Source: Staphylotrichum longicolle
Lineage: Eukaryota; Ascomycota; Sordariomycetes; Sordariales; Chaetomiaceae
Length of the DNA: 64,000 bases
Assembly: GCA_019096155.1 (NCBI GenBank)
Contig: JAHCVI010000003.1
Span: 682,001-746,000 of the forward strand
Direction of reading: 5' to 3'
Part shown: piece by piece, positions 11,079-21,041 of the stretch
Numbering within the stretch: position 1 is the stretch's first letter
Layout: each line of letters opens with the position of its first letter
The notes under the pieces: generated by a model
Database searches by the model: none
What the model saw: the letters and a program-made list of their open reading frames with translations, nothing else
What the model was told of the DNA's origin: nothing
Made by a program: the position numbers and the translations under genes

Positions 11079-12413
11079 TTCGCCAGTCCTTGAGCCGAGA
11101 TATCGAACTGCAAGAGGTAACTAGAATTGGATAGAAAGGGTTCAGAGTTACGGGTGATGTAGCTAGGTATAAATCGACAGAACTTGAGTGAGTGACATTA
11201 TACCATCGTTATTATTCATCTACGCCAGCTTATTGCTGGGTCAGAACTTTCGGCATCTCAGCCGGTATCGCTCCATTAGGAAGAATGCAAAACGGATATG
11301 GTACGGCACCAAAGATACCAATTTCGCCGGGAGGATTTATAACCTGGAATGTGTCACGTACGCTCACAGTTGATGCTCCTTTGATTAGCCGGGATCTGAG
11401 GCTTGTCACGACCCAGAGGAAGGGTTCTCCAGACCTTCCAGAGCTCTCCATGGGCGATGACAGCACCACAGGAAACATACCTCAGGTCTGATGGATGTTT
11501 GTACAATCGAGCATCTTTGTTCAATACACAGCCGCAGCTTCCAGTTTGGTACGTGTCTCGATATAGCGTTTCTCGTCTGCGATGTGATTCGGCAACACCC
11601 AGCTGAATAGAGCATGTCGAGGCTCTGTTCTTGTTGCCACTTGTTCAGACGATCATTTCGAGCTTCCGCATTTTGACTCTTCCTGGAATATCAGGTGGAC
11701 CTGTCAGCGCGACGCTGGGTTGTACATACACCACTTTGCCAGTTTGCCTTGCTAAGTGGAATACACACCCATTGACACCCAATGCAATCTGTCCAAGTCA
11801 TCTACGTGGCAGTACTGGTATTGTGCATATCGGCTGCGCTCGTTGTTGAACGCTCATCTCTGGTGTGATGAAAGGCTTTGATGGGACGAGGAAGAGCTCT
11901 TGAACCTGAACCTTGCGAGTTTGGAATTTTGGAATCAGAAAAAAAGTACATTCTGTTCGTCTCCGCCGAATATGCCCGCGGTTGTGATGGGTAGATCTGT
12001 GGGTGGTACGGGAAGTAAAGACCACAGGTCTCGACCAATCTTTCCACAGACGCTGACAAGCAATCAACAATGGTTGGTTGGGCTGAGCCAAGCGGGAGGC
12101 GCATGGTGTGTGATGCTTACAACCCATGGCTGTGAGAGTCAGGTAGCTGACCGTCACTCAGTGATCCGCGTGATGTGAGGCTTGAGCGTGTTCCCCGATT
12201 CTCTCTGTTCCGCTCTCAAACCCTTTCCCCCAAGCACCGCCCGAAACCTACACTTGTACGAAGGTGATGATACCACCATCGTGTCACTGCTTCCAAGTAT
12301 CGAGGCCCTATTTTCCATCTTCTCAAACTGGCGAGAAACCTCCTTTCTTCAAAAGGGTCGGTGGTTGTTGACCGAATCGAGGTATCGTGGCTCTTCTAGT
12401 TGATCCTCGAAGA
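11079..12413. other. Gene-poor region with possible decayed exons on the minus strand
   Basis: A minus-strand stretch about 11797-11635 after a TGGACAG acceptor reads IALGVNGCVFHLARQTG and continues to a TGA. Further down (about 11360-11230) another frame contains INPPGEIGIFGAVPYPF. Both look protein-like, but I could not join them with good splice sites, and stops interrupt every continuous reading. They may be remains of a secreted-protein gene. The plus strand has only short frames before the C2H2-like gene. Confidence 0.25.
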
Positions 12414-13931
12414 ATGCAGGACAGCTCTGATCCAGCGCTTCCGCGATCCTCAATGGACGGATGTGCCAATGCTGGTGGCGAAAGGCCGCAAGTCACAACA
12501 CCGACTGAGACAGGAATTCAAAGCGCTTTCGCGCCACAACTCTTGTATCCCCTCGACACCAGTTGTGTGGGGGTTGGCACACACGGGAATTTTCAGGCGA
12601 GTAACGGCTGGGACGACGATACGCCTTGCCAATACTTGGGAAGTAGAGACATCCCGTCAACACGTAGGGTCAGGGGCTTTGCGATGAGAAAACAAGAAGG
12701 CCATGTCCTCGCCCGCCAGCGCCGATTCACATCTCGGTTTGCGACCTCAGGCGATGGGGACGAGGACGAGGACGACGACGATGACGACGACAACAATGGA
12801 GCTGGAAGCCTTGGCATGCAAATCCCCAAGGGTCAAGGGCAACGTCAGATGCTGGCCTGCCCATTCTACAAATCCAGCAGCATCCGATACATGAGTTGTG
12901 CCCGGCTGCGTCTCTCGCGAATTCGCGACGTCAAGCAGCATCTGATCAGGCGCCATCTCCGACCGCTTCACTGCCCGGTGTGCGGCGACACTTTCAACGA
13001 CTCGCAATGCTGCGACAGCCACATCAAGGCCCGCACCTGCAACGCACCGCCTGGGGGCGTTGACATCGAGGGCGTCACCGAGACCCAAAGGCTTGCTCTC
13101 ACTGGCCGTGTCAATCGTGCCCTCGACGAAGCGAGTCAGTGGTTTAGCGTTTGGGAGATACTGTTCCCAAACACCCCTCGCCCTCTCTCTCCCTACCTCT
13201 CTACCCAGTTTGGGGAGGTTATAGACATGCTTTACGACTTCTGGGGGCGCCAAAGGGATACGCTGATTGCTGAGGTTGCCGCTGAGGTCGCCCAGTCCAC
13301 CGGCACCGGTGCCGGCAACGACAATAGCCGCCTCGTGACGGAGCTCTCATCTCGGCTTATCGAGCAGCTTTTCTCCAGGTTCCGCACAACCAGCCAAACC
13401 ATCACGGACCCCGCCCCTTTCAAACCAACGACCCTGAACGTACGGCGACATGTCGCCGATCGGGCTTTCCCCGCCTCCGTGTGCCCGCCGGGACCTAATG
13501 GGGCTGCGCGTATGGGCGGGACTGGGACGGCCAGTAACTCGATGATTCTGAATCATGATATTCCGCCCTCTCACTCACAAAGGGACGTTGTGCCGCCAAT
13601 AGGAGACACATCGACAGTCTTCTCTTTCAATACGCCGAGCGCGCCATCGAACAGGGACTACTACCCCACCCCATTCTTCTACCCCGTGGGATTTTATGGT
13701 TGTCCTGCCGTGCCCATCACGCAATCGGTCGAGCCGCTTGGGGCAGGTTGTGCTCAGACGGAAACCTGGCTGAGCGACGGTCTCAATATGGACTTCCAGG
13801 GCCTGGGCAGCTTCCTTCAGGGCTTCCCAGACGTGACCAGCTCTGACTCTTCCGTGTATCCTTTGTGGACGAATACCACAACCCTCTGTGGACCTGTCCC
13901 TGGAGTATCCGCACAAGGGAGGCACCATTAG
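12414..13931 (+). CDS. C2H2-like zinc-finger protein, fungus-specific
   Basis: A single exon of 505 residues from the first ATG (12414, MQDSSDPALPRSS); the frame is open slightly further upstream but without ATG. About residues 120-140 form an acidic run (GDEDEDDDDDDDNNG). Then comes a region typical of fungal C2H2-like proteins: ACPFYK, about 25 residues on RDVKQHLIRRH, then HCPVCGDTF followed by CCDSHIKARTC. Cys and His residues are placed as in paired zinc-finger-like modules. The remainder is Ser/Pro/Thr-rich without domain. Related fungal proteins are often predicted regulators or partners of NACHT-type proteins; the function here is unknown. The neighbouring ubiquitin-like-domain gene belongs to a similarly fungus-specific class. 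Confidence 0.7.
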   Translation: MQDSSDPALPRSSMDGCANAGGERPQVTTPTETGIQSAFAPQLLYPLDTSCVGVGTHGNFQASNGWDDDTPCQYLGSRDIPSTRRVRGFAMRKQEGHVLARQRRFTSRFATSGDGDEDEDDDDDDDNNGAGSLGMQIPKGQGQRQMLACPFYKSSSIRYMSCARLRLSRIRDVKQHLIRRHLRPLHCPVCGDTFNDSQCCDSHIKARTCNAPPGGVDIEGVTETQRLALTGRVNRALDEASQWFSVWEILFPNTPRPLSPYLSTQFGEVIDMLYDFWGRQRDTLIAEVAAEVAQSTGTGAGNDNSRLVTELSSRLIEQLFSRFRTTSQTITDPAPFKPTTLNVRRHVADRAFPASVCPPGPNGAARMGGTGTASNSMILNHDIPPSHSQRDVVPPIGDTSTVFSFNTPSAPSNRDYYPTPFFYPVGFYGCPAVPITQSVEPLGAGCAQTETWLSDGLNMDFQGLGSFLQGFPDVTSSDSSVYPLWTNTTTLCGPVPGVSAQGRHH

Positions 13932-14462
13932 CACGTCCGGGTCTCCGTCGACAGTCTGACAGTCGTTTTCTCTTGTGGTTTTGTTCACTTGCGGTAGGGA
14001 ATGAGACACAGCGTGTTGAACCTCCTTCGAAGGGATCTTGACGACATCAGCTCCTGAACGCTTTTTTCATGTTTTCTTTGCTCATGTTTTCTTTTCTTCA
14101 TTTCTGTTTTCCCTATTTCTTTCCATTCTTTTCTGTTGGGTTTCCGCCCAAGGCGGCCTTAATCGGCGTCCTTTCGGATAACTATCAGTGAATCGGGGGG
14201 AGGATTTGGGTGGCAAGATTTCGAATGAACACCGCAATTCTATGCTACAAAATGACAATTTCCTCGGCCCTCCAGGCTGTTGAACTCGTACCTGCAACAT
14301 GGGCGTGGAGAGCACCAAGCGCCCCATCTAACAGCAAATACAAACTGGGCTTGGACTCTACTTACGGACAAAAACCGCCTCCCACAATATCGAACCATGC
14401 CCTACACGCACCAACACTACCACTTCAGCTTGCTCAACTGCTCGTGAGGAACTGATTCACAA
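13932..14462. other. Spacer, T/C-rich, no gene assigned
   Basis: Downstream of the C2H2-like gene, 14060-14140 is rich in TTTTC motifs and is probably 3' UTR. Position 14210 opens an 81-codon frame on the plus strand that could include leader exons of the following Hce2-like relic, but no signal peptide or splice junction could be placed convincingly. Confidence 0.35.
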
Positions 14463-14830
14463 ACAGCCGGCACATGCGACATCCCGCTAGACATCAGCGA
14501 CCGCAGTGGCGCGAGCCTCGCGGACGATACCAGCGACGCATCGCCCAACATCAGCGACTGCCTCCAGACCATCAAGAACATTGAAGGCAATGGCAGCACG
14601 CAATGGGCCATCCGGGTTCTTTGTGAAAGCGCAGCGCCAGATTGCGTGTATCGGGGGATGAGGTTTTGGCATGGAAGCGACTGAAGAAAACGGCAGCACC
14701 AACGACATGATTCACATCATCAGCGGTTTGGTAAGGGTGTTGGCGGCAGTCAGTGGCCAGGCCGCGACCAAGGGAAACATGCGGTGCAACGCTATCAAGG
14801 CATCAGGAACGTGGCCGCCAAATGGGCATG
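14463..14830 (+). pseudogene. Hce2/Ecp2-type secreted effector relic
   Basis: The plus strand around 14467-14600 encodes the N-terminal hallmark of the Hce2 (homologue of Cladosporium fulvum Ecp2, putative necrosis-inducing factor) family: a Cys, then TSDASPNISDC followed by a KNIEG segment. Later family-like segments (the FGMEA-EENG block, then the DMIHII block and a KGNMRCN end) lie downstream in another frame, so the frame shifts between about 14600 and 14625. In that downstream frame a TGA at 14659-14661 interrupts the block at the position where the family usually has Cys. No signal peptide exon was found upstream. Frame break, internal stop and missing leader together indicate a pseudogene; part of the damage could be sequence error. 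In the family these are small secreted proteins acting on hosts or competing microbes. Confidence 0.55.
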
Positions 14831-15011
14831 CATCGCACTCACATAGGTGGGCTCCATTAACAATGCCTTCATGTTTGGCGTGTTTTATGCAAACCGCCAC
14901 ACTCCATGACTCCATCCTCTCCTCTACGAGCCAACTCGTGATTTAACCTTGGCTACGGAATATCTCGCCATAATCAAGCACTGACCTCTCTGCTCTGCGT
15001 CTGAGCAACTC

Positions 15012-15337
15012 ATTACTGAGTTTAGAGGGCCTTCTTGTCGGGGGCGTGCCTGTTGTGTACCATGGTACAAATGCCTCGTCGCACACGCCGTCGGGCCCGG
15101 CAAAGATACCCAGACATCCATGGATGCCGTGCCCAAGCTCACGAACACTTGGACCCAGGCAATTGCCGATCCCAGAGCTTGGATCAATGAGGTGCAACTG
15201 TGCCTGAGTGAGAATGCGCGTGCTGCAGTGTATGCAAAACATGCATCGCCGGCGCGGCAGGCCACGACTCCAACGTGACGGGCTGCCCCGACTGCCTTGA
15301 CCCCCGCTTTCTTGTTGGTTCGAGGCAACCTGTGTGA
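15012..15337 (+). pseudogene. Cysteine-rich secreted-protein fragment with a one-base frame break
   Basis: From about 15012 a plus-strand frame contains several Cys (SCRGRACCVPWYKC), then a Trp-rich helical part (LTNTWTQAIADPRAWINEV) and QLCLSENA. At 15223, directly after a GC dinucleotide, the sense moves to the next frame, which continues CSVCKTC, the segment AGAAGHDSNVTGCPDC and then stops at 15335-15337. Restoring one base makes one continuous frame of about 109 codons with at least ten Cys. CxxC pairs separated by about 40 residues suggest an internally repeated secreted protein. No start codon or signal peptide was located, so the 5' end is missing or lies in an unseen exon. No family recognised. 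Confidence 0.35.
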
Positions 15338-16904
15338 TGTTTCGAGGGGACCTCTGGTGGGAGCGGGGTGGTGCTTTTGGAGCGAGTATCCGGCGCCAAG
15401 CGGCTGGTGCGACCAGGCTTCCCGAGGGCGTGCCGGGGTCTTGTCGGTGCGAGACTTGCTTTTGGACACCGCCCATCGGCACCTGTCGTGGCCGCTTTGC
15501 TTGCTTGCATGGCGCCCGAAGAGTGCAGGCCAGGGCTCGCACTCTCCAGCCCTGTCCCTCCCGGACAGCTCGCGGGCAGAAAAGGCGCGGATTTGGCCAG
15601 AATATTGCGAGGCAGGAGCCGAAAATTGAAGAATGGAGACAAGGAAGCGACCCGCATTCCCCACGCGCACCAGCAGACCACGCTCCCACGCAGTGGGAGT
15701 GGAGCCAGGAAGGCACGGTCACGGTGCACTCCGAGCCGTCTCCGGGAATGGGGGAGGAGCCACTGGGGCTTGGCTCATGCCCGCTGCGTCTGCGCTAGCA
15801 TGGAACCCGCGCAGTGACGGCCCGGAGCAGCTCCGTCCATGTTCTGTTGAGGGCAGACAGCTCACATCTCAACCTGGAAAAAACAGTCGGGGGCTTTTTT
15901 TTTTTGTCGGGCTCTCAAATAAAGCCCGCAAGGCGCCACTTCTTTGCTGCATCCCATCCACCCCGTCTCCATCAGCGGAACCTGCGTCCTCGGGTGCTGC
16001 TGCGACAACCTTGAGAAAGGTCCATCCTCGTCCCCAGCTTCCCTGGCTCAGCCTGGATTTTGCGGATCTCCACGCGCGCGCAGAGCTCCCAGCATCCGAA
16101 CCCCGGCGCAGCACGTCCCCTGGCCCTGCCGACGCTGCCGATAGTACCGACGCTACCGGCGCCCAATTGCATGTCGGTTTGTGCTTCCGCCCACCGACTC
16201 AGGTCCCGCTTCCCGCTTCCCGCGTTGCGCTGCGCTGCGTTGCGTCTGTTTGCTTGATCACCCACTTTCCGCTTTCGAGCCCACTGCACTTTTGCACCCT
16301 GCCCTGCCTGCCTGCACACTGCACACTGCAACACACTGCAACACACTGCAACGCCCTGCACGCCCTGCACCATCGAGCCGTGTGCGATCCCTGGATGCCG
16401 TCCGACGTCCCAGGCCTCTCTCTCTGCCTCCTCCCGTCGCCCACCCACCAACCGACCCGTTCTGCGACCACAGCGACCTCACAGTAGACGACACACCCGC
16501 GCGATCCCGCAGCCCCCGCTCCCGTCACGCACCCCCGAGCAGCATCGCCAGCAACGTTTCGGCGTCACATTGGCTCGTCCGGCTACGCACAGCTTCGCAG
16601 TCGCTGCCCGCTCACTCGTCCGGCCACCCGCGCGCGAACGGCTACCTGCACCGTTGCTGGACGCCGTCACACACACACTCGCACACTTGACGTCGTGCAA
16701 ACGCCTGTCCCCCTCTTGGGCCCCCCCGTCCCGCCGACCTTCCTCGACCTCTCCGTCAACCGAGCTGCCCCTCGCCCGTCCACCGCTGTCCGCCCGCCGT
16801 GCTGCCTGTTGTGCTGCCCCTGACCCTGCTCCCGCGACCGCTCCTCTGCTGCCGCCAGCGACCCTCGCCCGGCCGCGCCCTCGTGAGCGTGCGTATTTAA
16901 TCCT
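15338..16904. other. Promoter/leader region of the Zn2Cys6 gene
   Basis: The 1.5 kb before the Zn2Cys6 gene is GC- and C-rich with many overlapping open frames in all phases, none with domain or splice evidence. C/CA-rich sequence from about 16200 is typical of long fungal 5' leaders. A T9 run lies near 15897 and a short tandem repeat near 16310-16370. Confidence 0.45.
16308..16372. repeat. Short imperfect tandem repeat (CACTGCAA / CCCTGCA type)
   Basis: About six imperfect copies of a 7-11 nt unit (variants of ACACTGCAAC, ending as CGCCCTGCA) stand head to tail in the presumed 5' leader of the Zn2Cys6 gene. Confidence 0.7.
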
Positions 16905-19900
16905 TTGGCACTCGCGGTCCGCCCGACGACCCCGACCGAACGTCGAGTCTCGGCCCTCCTTCCCGTGCCCGCATCGCTACCGCCGAGCGGTCTCGCAGCC
17001 GCCTGTTGCACTGTACAGTGTGGCCAGGGAAGGCCTTGTCTGCTTTGTGTTTGCGTCAGGGGGTCCCCTCGCGAGACCCATCCCGCCGTCACGATTGCTT
17101 CCCAACTGCGCATCCAGTCCATCCTCTCCCCTCCCGAGCCGCCCGACGCCGATGCGGCTGCGGCAACACAGTCATTCGCCCAGCAGTCCACCCCAAAACG
17201 AAAGTTCCACGACGCCTTCGTCGCCCCGGCGCCCGATGCGCCCATCGAGCCGGCCGAGCTGCCCGCGCCTCTCCACCCCCAGCTCCCGCACGAACTCTTG
17301 CCCAACATACGCCAGCCGCTGCCGCGCAGCCCGCCACGCCCCCCCGCGGTCGGCGTGATCCGCACCCACCCCCACGCTGCTCCCGTGGCCGGTTCTGCCG
17401 ACGATGAACGCCGGTCTCCCGGCCAGGCTCCCATGATGGCAGGCAGCCCCGTCAGCCCCGGTGCTGTCGACAGCAAAAAGGGGGTCAAGCGGACGCCCCT
17501 GAGGTCCAGCATTGCCTGTCAGCGCTGCCGGAAGTCCAAAATCAAGTGCAACAACAACGGCGCCGACGCCCCGTGTGACACATGTATCAAGAATGGCAAG
17601 GAGTGCACCTACCCCGAGGTCACCCCGGCCCCGCCCAAGCGGTCCGAGCCGCCCACCGGCGTCAAGATGGAGCAGGGCTCTGAGCGGAAGCGTCTGCGGA
17701 GGATCGAGGACATGGTCAAGATGGAGGGCGCGCACCCGGCTGCCTCGGTGGCCGAGGATGTTCTCTCGGCGTCGTATCTCACCGAGACCATTTGGAGCCA
17801 GTTGTTCGACATCTACAGGCTGCACTTTGCTACAGAACTGCCGTTCTTGCACCTGGCCACCCTGAAGGAGAAGCTCGGGAGCAGGTTCAGGGCCAAACCT
17901 TCCGACGCGTCGCCCGAGATCAACCTCGTGCTGCTCGGTGTTCTTACACTGACGGCGCGGTTTCACAGCACGTTGGTCTCGTACGTAACGGCCCCGAGGA
18001 ACAGCCCGGCCATGTCGGGGATGCCCAAGACCCGGCCGTCGGGGCCGGCGTCGGACGCATCGATCGCCTCAGAGTACTACGCCGACGTCCTCACCAAGGC
18101 GCTGGGCGGTCTCAGGACAAGCATGACTGTAGCATCCGTTGAGCGTGTGCAGGCCTTCTTGATGTTAGGGCTCTACGAGTGGAGCCAGGCGCGACCAAGA
18201 GTCGGCGGCATGGCCGCCTGGATGTACGTTGGCGTGGCCATTCGCATGGCGCAGGCGTTGGGGCTGGGGGATGGCGACAAGGAGCCCGGCAAGATCTTTA
18301 GGCCACGGCCCGTGCTGCCCGTCCAGCCAGCCATGCCGCCAGGACAAAGGTTGATCGCGAAGGAGATCAGGAGACGGACCATGTTCAGCTGTCTGATTCT
18401 GGACCGGCTGCTGGGCTGCGGCAAAGACCGCGTTTCGACGATCCGCTCTGAGGACCTGCAGATTCAGTTGCCGTGCCCCGACGTTCAGTTCGACCTCTCA
18501 GAAAAAGAAGCCTTTACGGGTTTTCTAAAACCAGTTCCGGGCGCCGAAGCGAACCGAGAGATTTCCGACAGTGTCCTCGGGCGTTTCGTGCGTCTGGTCG
18601 ACCTCTGGGGTGAGATATCCAAGTGGAGTTTCTCGGGCGGCCGTTTCACCGAAGATCTCCCTCCGTGGTCTCCCGAGTCAAACTTCTTCCAGCTGCGGGC
18701 GAAACTGGAAGCGTTCTACCGGGACCTCCCTGGCAACTTCACGTGGTCCGACAGCAACTACTACAAGCACGAGAACCAGCACGCCAGCAGCGTCTATGTG
18801 TCACTCCACATGCTGGGCGCAGTGTGCAAGATCATGCTCCACCGCGAGTACATCCCCTTCATCCCCATCCTGTGCGACAGACCGGTGGGGCCTCTGGACG
18901 AGCCCACGTTTCCGGCCGGCCAGGAGCCGCAGGGTTTCTGGGAAGACAGCGCCGAGGAGATCTTCCACGCAGCAAAAGAGATTGTCGACCTCACCGAGAT
19001 CTGCGGCAACAAGCTGCCCATGTCGCCGCTCGTGCTCTTTGCCGTCTGGACCGCCGCGTTTGTGGGCATCTACGCCGTACACTTCCCGCACATCGATACC
19101 AAGGGGCACATGCTTCCCAGGCAGGACTTCAATGGAGAGATGGACGTGAGGAAGCACGGACCAACGGGGCGGGCGTACAAGATGCTGCGCGACATGACGG
19201 TCTCGCTCAAGCTCGCCGAGACGTACGTTGGCTACTTTGTCGACATGGCCTGCTACTACGATAGGGTCAAGCAGGACTATGAACGGCACATTGGCCGCCG
19301 GCCGCCGGCCAACGCGACGGGCGACGGCAAACTGAGCCTGCGGATGGGCGGGGGCGGGCTGGAGGAGTGGAAGCAGCAGGGGTTCAAGGTGGTCAACAAC
19401 GGCGAGATACTCGCCATCGAGGAGGAAAAGAACTCGTCGCGCGATAGCACCGCCGAGCCTGGCTCCTCGGTCGGCCCGGATAGCAGTCACCAGACGGACC
19501 ACGCCAAGACGCCCCGGTCCACCTCCTTGTCCTTTACCCCCATCAACAGCGGCCAGCCACACCCGGGCCAGCCCGACTCGGCCTCGGAAGCCGCGGCCGA
19601 AGCCGCCGCGTCCGCCCTCTACCACTTTGGCCAGCAACCCCCATCCCATAGGCAACAGCAACAGCACTCCCCGACGCAATCCTCTGGCGCGCTCCCCCTT
19701 CAGCAGATGCAGCAGCACCCGCATCCGAGCGGCGGCGGCGGCGTGGCTGGTGGCGCCGGGCCGAAGCTGCCGCCGTACACGTCGGGCGAGGTGGCGGTGT
19801 ACCTGGAGCAGAACCAGTCGATGCCGTGGAACCTGGCGCCGGGCGGGATCGACCAGTTTGCGCACGGCACCGAGGAGCTGATGCCGCTCGAGAGCGGGAA

Positions 19901-19979
19901 TCTGTACTGGGGCGGCATGACGGAGGGATGGCCGGTGCACCAGGCGGGGGTGATGTCGCAGCATCAGTTTTCCTACTAG
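16905..19979 (+). CDS. Zn(II)2Cys6 transcription factor with fungal-specific TF domain
   Basis: The open frame of 1024 codons contains a complete Zn2Cys6 cluster (CQRCRKSKIKC, then CDTCIKNGKEC) at about 17518-17607, preceded by a basic KKGVKRTPLRSS stretch. A PPKRSEPPTG linker follows, and then a long helical fungal-specific TF domain (about 17770-19290) with YEWSQARPRVGGMAAWMYVGVA and RRRTMFSCLILDRLLGCG. The C-terminal 230 residues are Gln/Pro/Gly-rich, a likely activation region, ending QHQFSY. The left end is open but has no ATG: the first in-frame ATG is 17433. A coding-like segment before it (SQLRIQSILSPPEPP) suggests the true start sits in an undetected upstream exon. Target genes unknown; an MFS and a GMC gene follow on the same strand. 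Confidence 0.85.
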   Translation: MALAVRPTTPTERRVSALLPVPASLPPSGLAAACCTVQCGQGRPCLLCVCVRGSPRETHPAVTIASQLRIQSILSPPEPPDADAAAATQSFAQQSTPKRKFHDAFVAPAPDAPIEPAELPAPLHPQLPHELLPNIRQPLPRSPPRPPAVGVIRTHPHAAPVAGSADDERRSPGQAPMMAGSPVSPGAVDSKKGVKRTPLRSSIACQRCRKSKIKCNNNGADAPCDTCIKNGKECTYPEVTPAPPKRSEPPTGVKMEQGSERKRLRRIEDMVKMEGAHPAASVAEDVLSASYLTETIWSQLFDIYRLHFATELPFLHLATLKEKLGSRFRAKPSDASPEINLVLLGVLTLTARFHSTLVSYVTAPRNSPAMSGMPKTRPSGPASDASIASEYYADVLTKALGGLRTSMTVASVERVQAFLMLGLYEWSQARPRVGGMAAWMYVGVAIRMAQALGLGDGDKEPGKIFRPRPVLPVQPAMPPGQRLIAKEIRRRTMFSCLILDRLLGCGKDRVSTIRSEDLQIQLPCPDVQFDLSEKEAFTGFLKPVPGAEANREISDSVLGRFVRLVDLWGEISKWSFSGGRFTEDLPPWSPESNFFQLRAKLEAFYRDLPGNFTWSDSNYYKHENQHASSVYVSLHMLGAVCKIMLHREYIPFIPILCDRPVGPLDEPTFPAGQEPQGFWEDSAEEIFHAAKEIVDLTEICGNKLPMSPLVLFAVWTAAFVGIYAVHFPHIDTKGHMLPRQDFNGEMDVRKHGPTGRAYKMLRDMTVSLKLAETYVGYFVDMACYYDRVKQDYERHIGRRPPANATGDGKLSLRMGGGGLEEWKQQGFKVVNNGEILAIEEEKNSSRDSTAEPGSSVGPDSSHQTDHAKTPRSTSLSFTPINSGQPHPGQPDSASEAAAEAAASALYHFGQQPPSHRQQQQHSPTQSSGALPLQQMQQHPHPSGGGGVAGGAGPKLPPYTSGEVAVYLEQNQSMPWNLAPGGIDQFAHGTEELMPLESGNLYWGGMTEGWPVHQAGVMSQHQFSY

Positions 19980-21041
19980 TCCTTTGTCTGTCTGCCATGG
20001 TTAGGGGGGGGGTTGGCCAGGGCAGGGTGGGGCGGGGCGGGGGTATGTTTTTGGGGGATTTAGAATCTTGGACTTTCTACCATGGGCGGGGTATCTTGTG
20101 GTTGAAAATGGGTTCGCTGTCTACCTTTGGTACTTTGACTCGGCTCCGCCTGTGCTGTGCTGTGTTGCTGAGAGGAAGGGAAGGCAAGGCAACGCGGGGG
20201 GTTTGATCTCGCTTGTCGCTTTCGCTGCTGCTGGTTTTAGTCTGGGCTGGGTTGGTTTTTTCCCTTGGTGTGAATTTTCCTTGGTTCGATTGTCAGTCTC
20301 AGCATATGTCATATGTCGCGGTCACGCACTGGGAGGAAGGGAGGGAGGGATGGCAGGGAGGGACAGGGTGAACGGGAAACATGAAGAAGAATATGAAGAA
20401 GATGAAAAGGGTGGTGTGTGGACCGTGGGTGGTGGGCGGTGTTGAAAAGAAGAAAGGAAGGGAGGAATGGGGGGCATGGAAACTGGAGTTGTATAATGCC
20501 CAATTGCAGAGTTAATTCACTTGGTTGAAGCGCTGGGAGACGAGGTCTGGTATTTTTGATGTGTTTTTGTTTCAGATATTTGTTTTGTGTTGTTTTTCGT
20601 TGTGATGTGTTGTGTTGTGTTGTGTTATGTGAGGGGAAGACGAAATGAACGCCCCCCTCCCCCCCTTTCCCCCCTTTCCGGTGTCTGTTGTCCGGGTGGG
20701 TGTGGGTGGTAATGTTGACAATCTTGTGAGTTTCCTCCCTATGATATGCCCTGCGCCCATACTGATACAAGTCCCCGGTTCTGGGTCCCAACGCCCAAAA
20801 GGAAAATGAAAGGGATGAATGAAATCGTGACAGTCGTCAGTCTGTTGGTCACAATGCCATGCCCATGCCATGCCGTGCCGTGCCATGCCGTGAAGATACC
20901 AGGTACAATCTTGGGGTATATCCTTCCTTCCTCTCGTCATCCATCCATCCAATGCTCTCCTTTCCTTCTCTTCCCACTCATCGCTGATGCTTTGGATAGT
21001 TGATAAAACAACTTGGTGGTCTATCTGGGGTGCGGAGTGAA
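19980..21041. other. Convergent intergenic region with simple repeats
   Basis: Lies between the ends of the Zn2Cys6 gene (plus) and a small minus-strand gene. It is mostly low-complexity: G runs near 20003-20040, GGAAGGGAGG repeats near 20333-20360, TGTGT repeats near 20585-20630 and a CATGCC/CGTGCC run near 20855-20892. No gene seen. Confidence 0.5.
20584..20631. repeat. TGTGT-type simple repeat
   Basis: Degenerate repetition of TGTTG/TGTGT over about 48 nt in an intergenic region. Confidence 0.7.

Noticed and set aside
18801..19964. 387-codon minus-strand frame opposite the Zn2Cys6 gene
   Set aside because: Antisense shadow; the plus strand has an unmistakable Zn2Cys6 and regulatory domain.
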